Shown here in pieces: positions 8,655 to 17,109 of a DNA stretch of 64,000 nt. Within the stretch, counting starts at the first letter, position 1; each line of letters opens with the position of its first letter. The position numbers and the translations under genes were made by a program. The notes beneath the pieces are model-generated. The model worked only from the letters and a program-made list of their open reading frames with translations, made no database searches and was not told where the DNA came from. Source of the DNA: an uncultured Ruminococcus sp. (GTDB lineage Bacteria; Bacillota; Clostridia; Oscillospirales; Acutalibacteraceae); NCBI GenBank assembly GCA_904393835.1, contig CAJFNC010000010.1, positions 1 to 64,000 on the forward strand. Reading direction: 5' to 3'.

Positions 8655-8681
8655 CTCCTCTGCTGTTGCGGAGGAGTTTTT
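8655..8681 (+). terminator. Terminator of the biotin carboxyl-transfer operon
   Basis: CTCCTC (8655-8660) pairs with GAGGAG (8671-8676) and is followed by a T run. It sits 18 bases after the OadA-like stop codon. Confidence 0.8.
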
Positions 8682-8780
8682 ATATTATCGGCAAAGTTTT
8701 TAACAAGCTGATTTGGAGAGAGTTTGCATATATTTTTTTATTCAAATAAAAAAATTAACAATGTTTAAGTTTATTTTAAG

Positions 8781-8809
8781 ACGTTCGGGGCGCTATTTAG
8801 TCGTTCGGG
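8781..8809 (+). promoter_or_regulatory. Direct repeat pair upstream of the sensor kinase, LytTR-like spacing
   Basis: Two copies of a nine-base element (ACGTTCGGG at 8781-8789, TCGTTCGGG at 8801-8809) are separated by 11 bases, nearly two helical turns start to start. A weaker copy (TCGTTCAAA) lies at 8887-8895. Such paired repeats are typical of sites for LytTR response regulators, the usual partners of GHKL kinases like the one encoded just downstream. The remainder of the 8.68-8.92 kb gap is AT-rich without other recognised signals. Confidence 0.4.
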
Positions 8810-8925
8810 AGCGAGCATATTGAAATTAAAAATTAATTATGCTAATTTTACATCATCAAAATATATTTTAATTTAATTGCAAATTGTCGTTCAAAAATTA
8901 GGGGTATTGTTAGGAGCATGTGCAT

Positions 8926-10227
8926 ATGGCTGATAATATAATTTATGCCGGTGTCAATCTGTTACAGGCAAGCTTATTTGCAGGTGCATTATACAGATGC
9001 TTTGGCAATGTAAAGAATAAAAAATTAAATATACTGTGCGTTTTGTCGCTTATTATCTTTATGGGAATAGGACTGTGTGCCGTAAATTTTTTAAGCGGCA
9101 GCTATACATTTATAGGTACTCTTTTAAGTATTTTTGTTATGGAAATTTACGTTTGCACAGTCGGAAAAAATAACATTATAAAAAAACTTTTGACGCCTCT
9201 TTTACTGTTTATGATTAATTTTTGTTTAACTGCGGCAGTTTTATTTATTATGGGTATAACTTTGGTCAATTCGTCGGCTTATGCAAAAATAATAAGTATT
9301 TCTTTATTGAGCATGGCTGATGTTCCGCTGTTTTTGTTGGTTACAAAACTGTGCAATAAAGAATTCGCAAATTTTTCTAAATTTTACAATGTAGTTTATA
9401 CGGCGGTAAGCGTATGTGTTGCGTTAACGACATTATGTATGACAGCGGTAATTAAAGTTGCTGATTTTAACTTAATGATAACGCTGCTTTCGCTTTTTAT
9501 CAGTACATTGGTCGTATTTGTTAATATTTCTGTTTCGTGTATGCTTACCCAAACAGTAAAGAACAGAAAAACTGTAACTCTGAGTCAATGCAATGATTTG
9601 TGCAGCGACGATAAAATCAATACGAAAAAACAGATTGACAAGGTTGCAAAAATTCGTCACGAAATTAACAATAATCTGCTTTGTATTCAGGAGCTGCTTT
9701 CAAATCAAAAGGTAAATGAAGCAAAAGATTTATGCGAAAACCTTTTATCGGATATTAAGAGTACATATACTCCGCTTGCTACAAAAAATTCTCTGCTTAA
9801 TGCAATAGTAAATGTTGAGTTGCAAAAAGCAGCGGCAAGCGACGTGCAGATTGCACTTGATATTAATGATGATTTGACCGCGTTCGGGTATAATTCAGAT
9901 ATAGTGTCGGTGATAGGAAACCTTTGTGACAACGCAATAGAGTATCTGGCTGATTTATCTAAAGACTTCAGAAAGATGAGACTGTCTGTTTCAAGAAGCG
10001 GCGATTACTGCAATATCACCTGTAAAAACGTAATTTCAACCTCGGTGCTTATAAATAATCCTAATTTGCAAACAACAAAGTCGGACGCATTGCTTCACGG
10101 CAAAGGTCGAACAATATTAAATGATATTTCAAACAAATACGACGGACAATTCAAAACGTTTGAGAAAAACGGGGTTTTTACTTCAAGCATTATTTTGAAA
10201 ATACCAACTATATCAATAAGCGCATAA
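8926..10227 (+). CDS. Orphan GHKL-domain sensor histidine kinase (AgrC/ComD-like)
   Basis: This 433-residue membrane sensor has six or so hydrophobic segments in residues 1-205, followed by a cytoplasmic part. That part has an H-box-like RHEINNNLLCIQ (His near 245), an N-box GNLCDNAIEY (about residues 331-340) and a degenerate G-box HGKGRTILNDI near the C-terminus. Proteins of this layout sense peptides or cell-wall signals and phosphorylate LytTR regulators. No response regulator or peptide precursor gene is adjacent. AGGAG at 8912-8916 supports the ATG at 8926. It is a single-gene unit flanked by terminators. The signal it senses is unknown. Confidence 0.85.
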   Translation: MADNIIYAGVNLLQASLFAGALYRCFGNVKNKKLNILCVLSLIIFMGIGLCAVNFLSGSYTFIGTLLSIFVMEIYVCTVGKNNIIKKLLTPLLLFMINFCLTAAVLFIMGITLVNSSAYAKIISISLLSMADVPLFLLVTKLCNKEFANFSKFYNVVYTAVSVCVALTTLCMTAVIKVADFNLMITLLSLFISTLVVFVNISVSCMLTQTVKNRKTVTLSQCNDLCSDDKINTKKQIDKVAKIRHEINNNLLCIQELLSNQKVNEAKDLCENLLSDIKSTYTPLATKNSLLNAIVNVELQKAAASDVQIALDINDDLTAFGYNSDIVSVIGNLCDNAIEYLADLSKDFRKMRLSVSRSGDYCNITCKNVISTSVLINNPNLQTTKSDALLHGKGRTILNDISNKYDGQFKTFEKNGVFTSSIILKIPTISISA

Positions 10228-10251
10228 CAAAAAGCTTTTTTTCAGGCATAT

Positions 10252-10277
10252 GCCCGAAAGAGGGCTTTTTTATTTTT
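10252..10277 (+). terminator. Terminator after the sensor kinase
   Basis: A short GC stem (GCCC 10252-10255 with GGGC 10262-10265) is followed by a long T-rich tract and lies 25 bases after the kinase stop codon. Confidence 0.65.
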
Positions 10278-10337
10278 GAAATTTTCTGTTGAAGTAACAT
10301 TCTATACAACTTGCGGGTTAATATTTGGCTTTAATAC

Positions 10338-10365
10338 TTGAAATAATCTGAATTTATTGTATAAT
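10338..10365 (+). promoter_or_regulatory. Promoter of proS
   Basis: TTGAAA at 10338-10343, a 16-base spacer and TATAAT at 10360-10365 with a TG two bases upstream. It lies about 50 bases upstream of the proS ATG. Confidence 0.65.
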
Positions 10366-10413
10366 AGAAATGTTATAAAATCATATAATTATCTGCAACG
10401 GAGGGAATTTTTA

Positions 10414-11853
10414 ATGGCACAGAATAAAAAAATGGTAGAGGCCATTACGAGCAGAGATGAAGACTTTGCAAAATGGTACACCGACATTGTAAAAAAAGCT
10501 GAATTGGTCGATTACTCGGGCGTTAAGGGCTGTATGGTAATCCGTCCTTACGGCTACGCTATATGGGAAAACATTCAGGCTGACCTCGACCGTCGTTTTA
10601 AAGAAACGGGTCACGAAAATGTATATATGCCGATGTTCATCCCGGAAAGTTTACTTCAAAAAGAAAAAGACCATGTTGAAGGTTTTGCTCCAGAATGTGC
10701 TTGGGTTACAACAGGCGGCCAGGAAAAACTTGCAGAGCGTCTTGCTGTTCGCCCAACCTCCGAAACACTTTTTTGTGAGCATTACAAAAAAATCATCAAT
10801 ACATACCGTGATTTGCCGAAACTATATAATCAGTGGTGCAGTGTTGTAAGATGGGAAAAAACCACAAGACCGTTTTTGCGTACATCAGAGTTTTTGTGGC
10901 AGGAAGGTCATACCATGCACGAAACCGAGCAGGATGCAAAAGAAGAAACGTTGAGGATGCTCCGTATTTACGAGGATTTTTATAAAGAAACTCTGGCTAT
11001 CCCCGCTGTTGTCGGAAAGAAAACCGAAAAAGAAAAGTTTGCGGGCGCCGAAGAAACATATACAATTGAGCCGATGATGCACAACGGTGTTGCGCTGCAG
11101 GGCGGTACATCGCACTATTTCGGCGACGGATTCGCGAAAAGCTTCGGTATTACTTACACCGGAAAGGATAACAAGCTTCACTATCCTTTCCAGACCTCTT
11201 GGGGCGTGTCAACAAGAATGATTGGCGCAATTATTATGGTTCACGGCGACGACGACGGACTTGTACTTCCGCCTAAAATTTCTCCGATTCAGGTAGCGCT
11301 TATTCCTGTTGCGCAGCACAAAGAAGGCGTTCTTGAAAAAGCAAACGAACTCAAGTCCGTGCTTGCTCAGAAGTTCAGAGTAAAACTTGACGATACTGAC
11401 CATGCTCCCGGCTGGAAGTTTGCCGAATACGAGATGAAAGGCGTTCCCGTACGTGTGGAAATCGGTCCTAAGGACATTGAGAAAAATCAGTGCGTAGTGG
11501 TAAGACGTGATACAAGAGAAAAGGCGTTTATTCCGCTTGACAATCTTGTTGAATACGTTGAAAACCTTATGCAGGATATTCATAACTCAATGTATGCTCG
11601 CGCACTCAAAAATACACAGGAAAAAACATTTACCGCTAAAAACTATGATGAATTTGTAGATATTGCAAAAAACCACCCGGGCTTTATTAAGGCTATGTGG
11701 TGCGGCGATTCCGCTTGTGAGGATAAACTCAAAGATGTTACGGGCGGCGTCAAAAGCAGATGCATTCCGTTTGAAGAGGAACACATTGCCGACACCTGCG
11801 TATGCTGCGGCAAGCCGGCAAAGCATATGGTTTATTGGGGTAAGCAGTATTAA
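10414..11853 (+). CDS. proS: Prolyl-tRNA synthetase, archaeal/eukaryotic type
   Basis: This 479-residue class II aminoacyl-tRNA synthetase charges tRNA-Pro. It has the motif 2/3 signature segments [31 protein letters not shown] and an anticodon-binding domain. The C-terminal extension has paired cysteines ([14 protein letters not shown]) and ends in Tyr, as in the archaeal/eukaryotic-type ProS; the bacterial editing insertion is absent. The frame extends upstream to 10357, but GGAGGG at 10400-10405 fixes the ATG at 10414. Many Firmicutes carry this type in place of the bacterial enzyme. Confidence 0.96.
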   Translation: MAQNKKMVEAITSRDEDFAKWYTDIVKKAELVDYSGVKGCMVIRPYGYAIWENIQADLDRRFKETGHENVYMPMFIPESLLQKEKDHVEGFAPECAWVTTGGQEKLAERLAVRPTSETLFCEHYKKIINTYRDLPKLYNQWCSVVRWEKTTRPFLRTSEFLWQEGHTMHETEQDAKEETLRMLRIYEDFYKETLAIPAVVGKKTEKEKFAGAEETYTIEPMMHNGVALQGGTSHYFGDGFAKSFGITYTGKDNKLHYPFQTSWGVSTRMIGAIIMVHGDDDGLVLPPKISPIQVALIPVAQHKEGVLEKANELKSVLAQKFRVKLDDTDHAPGWKFAEYEMKGVPVRVEIGPKDIEKNQCVVVRRDTREKAFIPLDNLVEYVENLMQDIHNSMYARALKNTQEKTFTAKNYDEFVDIAKNHPGFIKAMWCGDSACEDKLKDVTGGVKSRCIPFEEEHIADTCVCCGKPAKHMVYWGKQY

Positions 11854-11879
11854 TTTTTATTTTGTAAGATGGTGAGATA

Positions 11880-12812
11880 ATGCCGATTAAAGTTCAAAGC
11901 AATTTGCCCGCAATCAAGATTTTGGAATCAGAAAATATTTTTGTAATGCCCAATGAGGTGGCGCTGCGTCAGGATATTCGTCCGCTTAAAATATTGATTC
12001 TAAATCTTATGCCGACAAAAATTGAAACCGAAACCCAGCTTTTGCGGTTGCTCGGCAACAGCCCGCTTCAGGTGGATATTGAACTTTTGCAGATGGCGTC
12101 GCATACCTCCAAAAACACATCTCCGCATCATCTGACTACTTTTTACAAAACTTTTTCTCAGGTAAAAAATCAAACATTTGACGGACTTATTATTACAGGT
12201 GCTCCCGTTGAACAGCTTGAGTTTGAGGAAGTAGATTACTGGGAAGAGCTTTGCGAAATAATGGAGTGGTCGCGTCACAATGTGTATTCAACATTCCATA
12301 TTTGCTGGGGTGCACAGGCAGGACTTTATTTCCATTACGGAATAAAAAAATATCCTTTGCCGCAAAAGCTCAGCGGGGTTTACGAACACACAATTCTTGA
12401 CCAAAACCATCCGCTTATGCGCGGTTTTGACGATAAATTTCTGTTGCCTCACTCACGATACACAGGTGTGAGCTTTGATGATATAAAAAAACACCCCGCA
12501 CTTGAGGTGCTTTCTATATCCGACAAAGCTGGAGTCGCAATAGTATGCAGCAAAACAGGACGTCATGTATTTGTTACGGGACATGCTGAATATGATCGCG
12601 AAACACTTGCTAACGAGTATTTCAGAGATAAAAATAAGGGGATAAATCCGCAGATTCCGTACAATTATTTCCCTGATGATGATGCCTCAAAAACTCCGCC
12701 GCTTATGTGGCGCAGTAATGCGACCTTGCTCTATACAAACTGGCTCAACTACTTTGTATATCAGGCTACACCGTATGATCTGACTGAGCTGTTAAAGAGG
12801 TATCCGCACTAA
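11880..12812 (+). CDS. metA: Homoserine O-acyltransferase (MetA family), predicted acetyltransferase
   Basis: This enzyme acylates homoserine as the first dedicated step of methionine synthesis. The protein has the standard MetA length (310 residues), with catalytic Cys142 in [11 protein letters not shown] and the SGVYEH and [10 protein letters not shown] motifs. Residue 111 is Glu (GAPVEQLEF); published work on MetA specificity associates Glu111 with acetyl-CoA use and Gly with succinyl-CoA use. I therefore predict O-acetylhomoserine as product. It lies 26 bases after proS and is probably co-transcribed with it. Confidence 0.95.
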   Translation: MPIKVQSNLPAIKILESENIFVMPNEVALRQDIRPLKILILNLMPTKIETETQLLRLLGNSPLQVDIELLQMASHTSKNTSPHHLTTFYKTFSQVKNQTFDGLIITGAPVEQLEFEEVDYWEELCEIMEWSRHNVYSTFHICWGAQAGLYFHYGIKKYPLPQKLSGVYEHTILDQNHPLMRGFDDKFLLPHSRYTGVSFDDIKKHPALEVLSISDKAGVAIVCSKTGRHVFVTGHAEYDRETLANEYFRDKNKGINPQIPYNYFPDDDASKTPPLMWRSNATLLYTNWLNYFVYQATPYDLTELLKRYPH

Positions 12813-12874
12813 ATTGAATATATAAAACCTTTTATCCGCTTTTGTGATTACTACAAAAAACGAAAAAGGACAGT

Positions 12875-12911
12875 AAACAAGCGACGGCAAGTTATGCTGT
12901 CGCTTGTTTTT
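12875..12911. terminator. Bidirectional terminator between metA and the AraC gene
   Basis: Bases 12875-12889 pair with 12895-12909 (15 pairs, one G-U) around a five-base loop. There are T runs on the plus side and a weaker A/T stretch on the other. It serves the convergent metA and araC-family genes. Confidence 0.85.
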
Positions 12912-12948
12912 AGTATATATTGCTATTTTTAATATGAGTTTAGCTTTG

Positions 12949-13812
12949 TCAGCTGTTATGGCAGTATTTTTCTCTCCAGCTTCGGGGAGACACGCCGTAG
13001 ATATTTTTAAAGGCTCGTGAAAAGTGAAGCTGGTCGTTATATCCCACGGCGGAGCTTATTTCCCCTATGGGTAATTTTGTTTCCTTTAAAAGCTCGGTCG
13101 CTTTTGACATTCGAAACTGAAGCAAAAATTCCTGAGGCGTTTTGCCAAACTCCTCCTTGAATTTTTTTCCGAAATAGCTTCTGGTAAGACCGCATTTGGC
13201 GGCTATCTCTTCTACGCTGATGTCATTTTGGTAGTTGAGCTCAATATATCTGATCGCTTCACTGATGTAAAAGCTTCCGGAATCGTTTTTTCGGTCAATT
13301 TTTTGCGCTGCATTTTTTGGGACGATAGGGTGACTGAGAAAATCCAAAAACAGGTATAGGTGTCCGATAAGCTGCAGCGGTGAGGCATCCTCGTTATTGA
13401 CTATATACAGCATTTCATCAAGCAAGCTATGCCGCGTTTCGGCAGGAGATGCACGATATATGGGATTGTCCTCGGAAAGACCCGACTGCTCAATCGCACT
13501 TTTAACCTGCAGACCGTCAAATTCTACCCACACATAATCCCATGGATTTTCATTATCGGCAATATACAGAGATATTTGATTCGGAAACAGCAAAAATCCT
13601 TCGTTGGCGTTAACTTTATAGCTTATGCTTTTGCCTTGAGAATTGTGGGCGTGTAAAGTCCCCTTGCCGGAAATTACATAATGGAATAAATAGTGGTTTC
13701 TTGCGGCAGGACCAAAGGAATATGCAGGATTGCAGCGCTCTCGACCGAACTGCAACAGCCCCAAATCTATAAAATTTTTCTGTGGGAAGACCTTAAAGTT
13801 GTATTTGTTCAT
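12949..13812 (-). CDS. AraC-family regulator of the raffinose locus (MsmR/RafR-like)
   Basis: This 287-residue regulator has an N-terminal cupin sugar-sensing domain (HYLFHYVISGKGTLHAH, about residues 40-56) and a C-terminal pair of helix-turn-helix motifs (ISVEEIAAKCGLTRSYFGKKF and IGEISSAVGYNDQLHFSRAFK). It ends with the AraC signature GVSPRSWR. I start it at the Met 19 residues inside the open frame, which has a GGGCGG ribosome site and begins MNKYNFKVF. It is transcribed away from the sugar operon, so it most likely activates that operon's weak promoter when raffinose-type sugars are present. That role is inferred from position. Confidence 0.9.
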   Translation of the reverse strand: MNKYNFKVFPQKNFIDLGLLQFGRERCNPAYSFGPAARNHYLFHYVISGKGTLHAHNSQGKSISYKVNANEGFLLFPNQISLYIADNENPWDYVWVEFDGLQVKSAIEQSGLSEDNPIYRASPAETRHSLLDEMLYIVNNEDASPLQLIGHLYLFLDFLSHPIVPKNAAQKIDRKNDSGSFYISEAIRYIELNYQNDISVEEIAAKCGLTRSYFGKKFKEEFGKTPQEFLLQFRMSKATELLKETKLPIGEISSAVGYNDQLHFSRAFKNIYGVSPRSWREKYCHNS

Positions 13813-13938
13813 AGAAATTACCGCCCTGATTTGTAAGATTTTATTGTATAATACCATAAAATATGCCAAAATGCAAGGTTGAAATGAAAAATAGATAAAT
13901 AATAAGTTTTTTTACATAAAATTTAGTACATCTTGATA

Positions 13939-13967
13939 TTTACCGCTTTTGAAATTCTTGTTACAAT
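13939..13967 (+). promoter_or_regulatory. Probable activator-dependent promoter of the raffinose operon
   Basis: A poor -35 (TTTACC at 13939-13944), a 17-base spacer and TACAAT at 13962-13967 lie about 50 bases upstream of the binding-protein gene. A weak -35 is what an AraC-activated promoter should have. I could not recognise a cre site here. Confidence 0.45.
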
Positions 13968-14014
13968 TTAGACAAAAGAATTGGCAAAATTAAAAAAGAA
14001 TAGGAGGAATTGCC

Positions 14015-15301
14015 ATGAAAAAGACAAAGCTGCTGTTTAGCTTGCTTTTGGTAATCGCTATGATGTCCTCTGTAATGCTGAGCGGATGCGGCTCGGGAGG
14101 AGAAAGCGGTAAAATCGAAATTGAGCTTGTACAGTACAAACCCGAGGCGGTTGCCGCGTTTGAAAAAATAGAAGAGGGATTTAACTCAACTCACGACGAC
14201 ATCCACCTCACAATTCAATCGCCCAATGAGGCTATGACTATCCTTAAAACTCGCTTTATCCGTGAGGATTATCCCGACATTGTCGGAATCGGAGGAGATA
14301 TTAACTATTCAAACTTCCTTGATGCCGGTATGTTTATGGATATTTCAGATTATGACGGCGTTGATGAAATTAAGCAGGTTTATATGGATATGGAAGACGA
14401 GCTTGAATTTATTCCTACCGACGGAGTATATGCTTTGCCGTATGTAGCTAATGCCGCCGGCATCCTCTACAACAAAGATATGTTTGAGGAAAACGGTTGG
14501 CAGATACCGACTACCTGGAATGAGTTTACAGAGCTTTGCGAAACTATTCAGGATAAAGGTATTTATCCGTTGTATTTCGGCTTCAAAGATACGTGGACCT
14601 GCCTTGCTCCTTGGAATGCTTTAGCCGTGGGACTTGCTCCATCCGATACCTGTGCACGTGTAAATGCCGGCGAAACAACATTTTCAAAAGAGTATGCAGA
14701 GGTAGCAGATAAAATCAAAGTTTTGCTCGATTACTGCGAGCCTAACCCATTCGCTTACGCATATAACGACGCCTGTACGGCGTTCGCCAGAGGTCAGGCG
14801 GCAATGTATCCTATCGGCAGCTATGCAGTACCTCAGATTAAGTCTGTAAATCCGGATATGAACATCGACTCCTTTGTTTTCCCGACCGGCGATAATGAAT
14901 CGGACAACGTGCTAAATTCAGGCGTGGATCTGCAATTCTGCGTAATGAAAAACACCGAGAACAAGGAAGCTGTTTACGAGGTGCTTCGTTATTTGTATGA
15001 TGATGAAACAATACAGATTTATCTGGACGACCAAAATGCAATTCCCTGTAAAGAGGGAGATTTTGAATTGCCCTCAATGCTTGACGGTATGAGCGAATAC
15101 ATCGAGGAGGGCAAAATGGCAGACTTTCAGGATCACCACTATCCCAGCGAGATGAGTGTTGACGCAATGATTCAGACTTATTTGCTTGATACAAGCGATG
15201 ACGCTGCCGAGACGTTTCTCAAGCGTTTTGACGATGACTGGGCTCGATATAACCGTGACCTTATTGAAAAAGTAAAGCAATATGAGGAGGGTAACAAATG
15301 A
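14015..15301 (+). CDS. ABC sugar importer, lipoprotein binding component (MsmE/RafE-like)
   Basis: This extracellular solute-binding protein of family 1 has 428 residues, a lipoprotein signal and the lipobox LSGC (Cys25). The family segments VLLDYCEPNPFAYAYNDACTAFARGQAAMYPIGSY (broadly residues 238-272) and the DIVGIGGD/NAAGILYNKDMFEENGW regions are present. It would capture raffinose, melibiose or related alpha-galactosides for the two permeases that follow. GGAGG ahead of the ATG is strong, fitting the high expression these proteins need. Its stop overlaps the permease start (ATGA). Confidence 0.93.
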   Translation: MKKTKLLFSLLLVIAMMSSVMLSGCGSGGESGKIEIELVQYKPEAVAAFEKIEEGFNSTHDDIHLTIQSPNEAMTILKTRFIREDYPDIVGIGGDINYSNFLDAGMFMDISDYDGVDEIKQVYMDMEDELEFIPTDGVYALPYVANAAGILYNKDMFEENGWQIPTTWNEFTELCETIQDKGIYPLYFGFKDTWTCLAPWNALAVGLAPSDTCARVNAGETTFSKEYAEVADKIKVLLDYCEPNPFAYAYNDACTAFARGQAAMYPIGSYAVPQIKSVNPDMNIDSFVFPTGDNESDNVLNSGVDLQFCVMKNTENKEAVYEVLRYLYDDETIQIYLDDQNAIPCKEGDFELPSMLDGMSEYIEEGKMADFQDHHYPSEMSVDAMIQTYLLDTSDDAAETFLKRFDDDWARYNRDLIEKVKQYEEGNK

Positions 15302-16179
15302 AACCGAAAAGATCCTTGTTAAATAAAAATTCAACATATCTTACGATGATAATTCCGATAGTAATTCTGTTTTTTGTATTTAATACTTTACCTCTTATAA
15401 TCGGAGCGTTTTACAGCTTTACGAATTACAGGGGCTACGGCGGTTTTGATTTTGTCGGCGGAAGGAACTATCTTGACCTTCTTACAGATACAAGAGTATG
15501 GAATTCGTATTTCTTTACATTTAAATACGCCATCGTAGGCACTATACTTGTAAATGTTATCAGTTTGCTTTTGGCTCTTGCGCTAAACAGCAAAATCAGA
15601 TTCAAAAGCGCATTAAGAGGAATTTACTTTGTTCCGAACATCCTCGGCGGCTTGATTGTAGGTTATATTTTCAGCTTTATTTTTACTTATATTATTCCCG
15701 CAGTCGGTCAGACTTTTGACATACCGTGGATTGAAAACAGTATCCTCGCAGATGAAAAGTTAGCGTGGATAGGCGTACTTATCGTCGGTGTTTGGCAGGC
15801 GGTGGCAATGAACACCATTATCTACATTTCCGGCTTGCAAACTATTCCGAACGATGTTTATGAGGCAAGCAAAATAGACGGCGCGGGTACATGGTGTACT
15901 TTCAGAAAAATCACACTCCCGATGCTTATGCCGTTTATATCCATCAATCTGGTTTTGAGTACAAAGAATATGCTTATGGTATTTGACCAAATTATGTCTC
16001 TCACAAAGGGCGGCCCTGCACAGAGCACGGAGTCTATTTCATATCTGATTTACAAAAACGGTATGGACGGCGGACAGTTCGGATTCCAAAGCGCCAACGC
16101 AGTTGTATTCTTTATTTTGATTGTAACTATTTCAGTCATTCAGATGAGAATGACAAATAAAAAGGAGGAGCAACTATGA
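15298..16179 (+). CDS. ABC sugar importer, inner-membrane permease 1 (MsmF-like)
   Basis: This 293-residue permease is of the MalF/UgpA type with six transmembrane segments. The EAA loop that docks the ATPase is EASKIDGAGTWCTFRKITLPML near residues 194-215. It is coupled to the genes on both sides by four-base ATGA overlaps. Together with the next gene it forms the channel for alpha-galactoside uptake. Confidence 0.93.
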   Translation: MKPKRSLLNKNSTYLTMIIPIVILFFVFNTLPLIIGAFYSFTNYRGYGGFDFVGGRNYLDLLTDTRVWNSYFFTFKYAIVGTILVNVISLLLALALNSKIRFKSALRGIYFVPNILGGLIVGYIFSFIFTYIIPAVGQTFDIPWIENSILADEKLAWIGVLIVGVWQAVAMNTIIYISGLQTIPNDVYEASKIDGAGTWCTFRKITLPMLMPFISINLVLSTKNMLMVFDQIMSLTKGGPAQSTESISYLIYKNGMDGGQFGFQSANAVVFFILIVTISVIQMRMTNKKEEQL

Positions 16180-17024
16180 GGAAACTAAGGAAAAAGCAGC
16201 ATACAAACTGGTTTTTAACGTTTGTACTTATATTGGGCTGTCTCACAGTTCTATTTCCGCTGTATATGACGGTAATAATAGCTTTTAAAAATCCTTCAGA
16301 AATGACAAACGACGTTGCCGGAGCGCTGTCGCTGCCGAGCAGCTGGAGTTTTGATAATTTCGCAGAGGCGATGCGAGTAACTAACTTCTGGAGCGCGCTG
16401 GCAAACAGCTTGGTAATTACCGGAATAACAATAATTCTTTCTATATTAATTCACTCAATAGCAGGTTATGTTATCGGCAGAAATATGATGAGGAAAAAAG
16501 GTTATAAATTCCTTTACTTCTATATTGTCAGCGGTATGTTCGTTCCGTTTGCCATCTTAATGATGCCTTTGGTTAAAGAAACATCGGTTATCGGATTGGC
16601 AAATCCCGTAGGCGTAATTTTACTTTACTTAGTATTTTATATGCCGATTAATGTAATGCTCTACAGCGGCTACTTAAAAAATATACCTCTCGCGATGGAG
16701 GAAGCGGCAGAAGTTGACGGAGCGTCGGTGTGGAAAACCTATTGGACGGTGATTTTTCCGATGATGAAGCCAATGCACGCCACGGTAGCCGTGCTTACGG
16801 CGCTGGGTACTTGGAACGATGTAATGACGCCCCTTGTTATTATGTCCGGCTCGGAAAACACTACCTTGCCGCTTGCCCAGCTCAATTTCCAAACACAGTT
16901 CGGCACTAATTACAACCTTGCCTTCGCTTCATATCTGCTCGCATTGATTCCTATTTTAATTTTCTATGTAGTTTGTCAAAAGCAGATTATCGGCGGTATT
17001 GCAAACGGTGCGGTAAAAGGTTGA
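16176..17024 (+). CDS. ABC sugar importer, inner-membrane permease 2 (MsmG-like)
   Basis: This 282-residue permease is of the MalG/UgpE type with six transmembrane segments and the EAA motif EEAAEVDGASVWKTYWTVIFP. It pairs with the preceding permease. No ATP-binding subunit (MsmK type) is encoded anywhere in this locus, so the importer must borrow a shared ATPase from elsewhere in the genome, as many Firmicute sugar importers do. Confidence 0.93.
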   Translation: MRKLRKKQHTNWFLTFVLILGCLTVLFPLYMTVIIAFKNPSEMTNDVAGALSLPSSWSFDNFAEAMRVTNFWSALANSLVITGITIILSILIHSIAGYVIGRNMMRKKGYKFLYFYIVSGMFVPFAILMMPLVKETSVIGLANPVGVILLYLVFYMPINVMLYSGYLKNIPLAMEEAAEVDGASVWKTYWTVIFPMMKPMHATVAVLTALGTWNDVMTPLVIMSGSENTTLPLAQLNFQTQFGTNYNLAFASYLLALIPILIFYVVCQKQIIGGIANGAVKG

Positions 17025-17051
17025 TTATTAAAAACAATACACAACAGCATA

Positions 17052-17083
17052 AAGGGAGAAACCTGTTATTAAGTTTTTCCCTT
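17052..17083 (+). other. Intercistronic hairpin between permease and alpha-galactosidase genes
   Basis: AAGGGAGAAAC (17052-17062) pairs with GTTTTTCCCTT (17073-17083), with no T run after it. It more likely stabilises the upstream mRNA or sets differential expression within the operon than acts as a strong terminator. Confidence 0.5.
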
Positions 17084-17109
17084 ATATAAAGTTACAGGCG
17101 GTGATGATT

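Noticed and set aside
8336..8749. Frame overlapping the end of the OadA-like gene and its terminator
   Set aside because: It lies out of frame within a strongly conserved enzyme and crosses the terminator. No ribosome site or recognisable protein.
10357..10413. Upstream extension of proS
   Set aside because: The stretch contains the promoter -10 and the GGAGGG ribosome site of the ATG at 10414.
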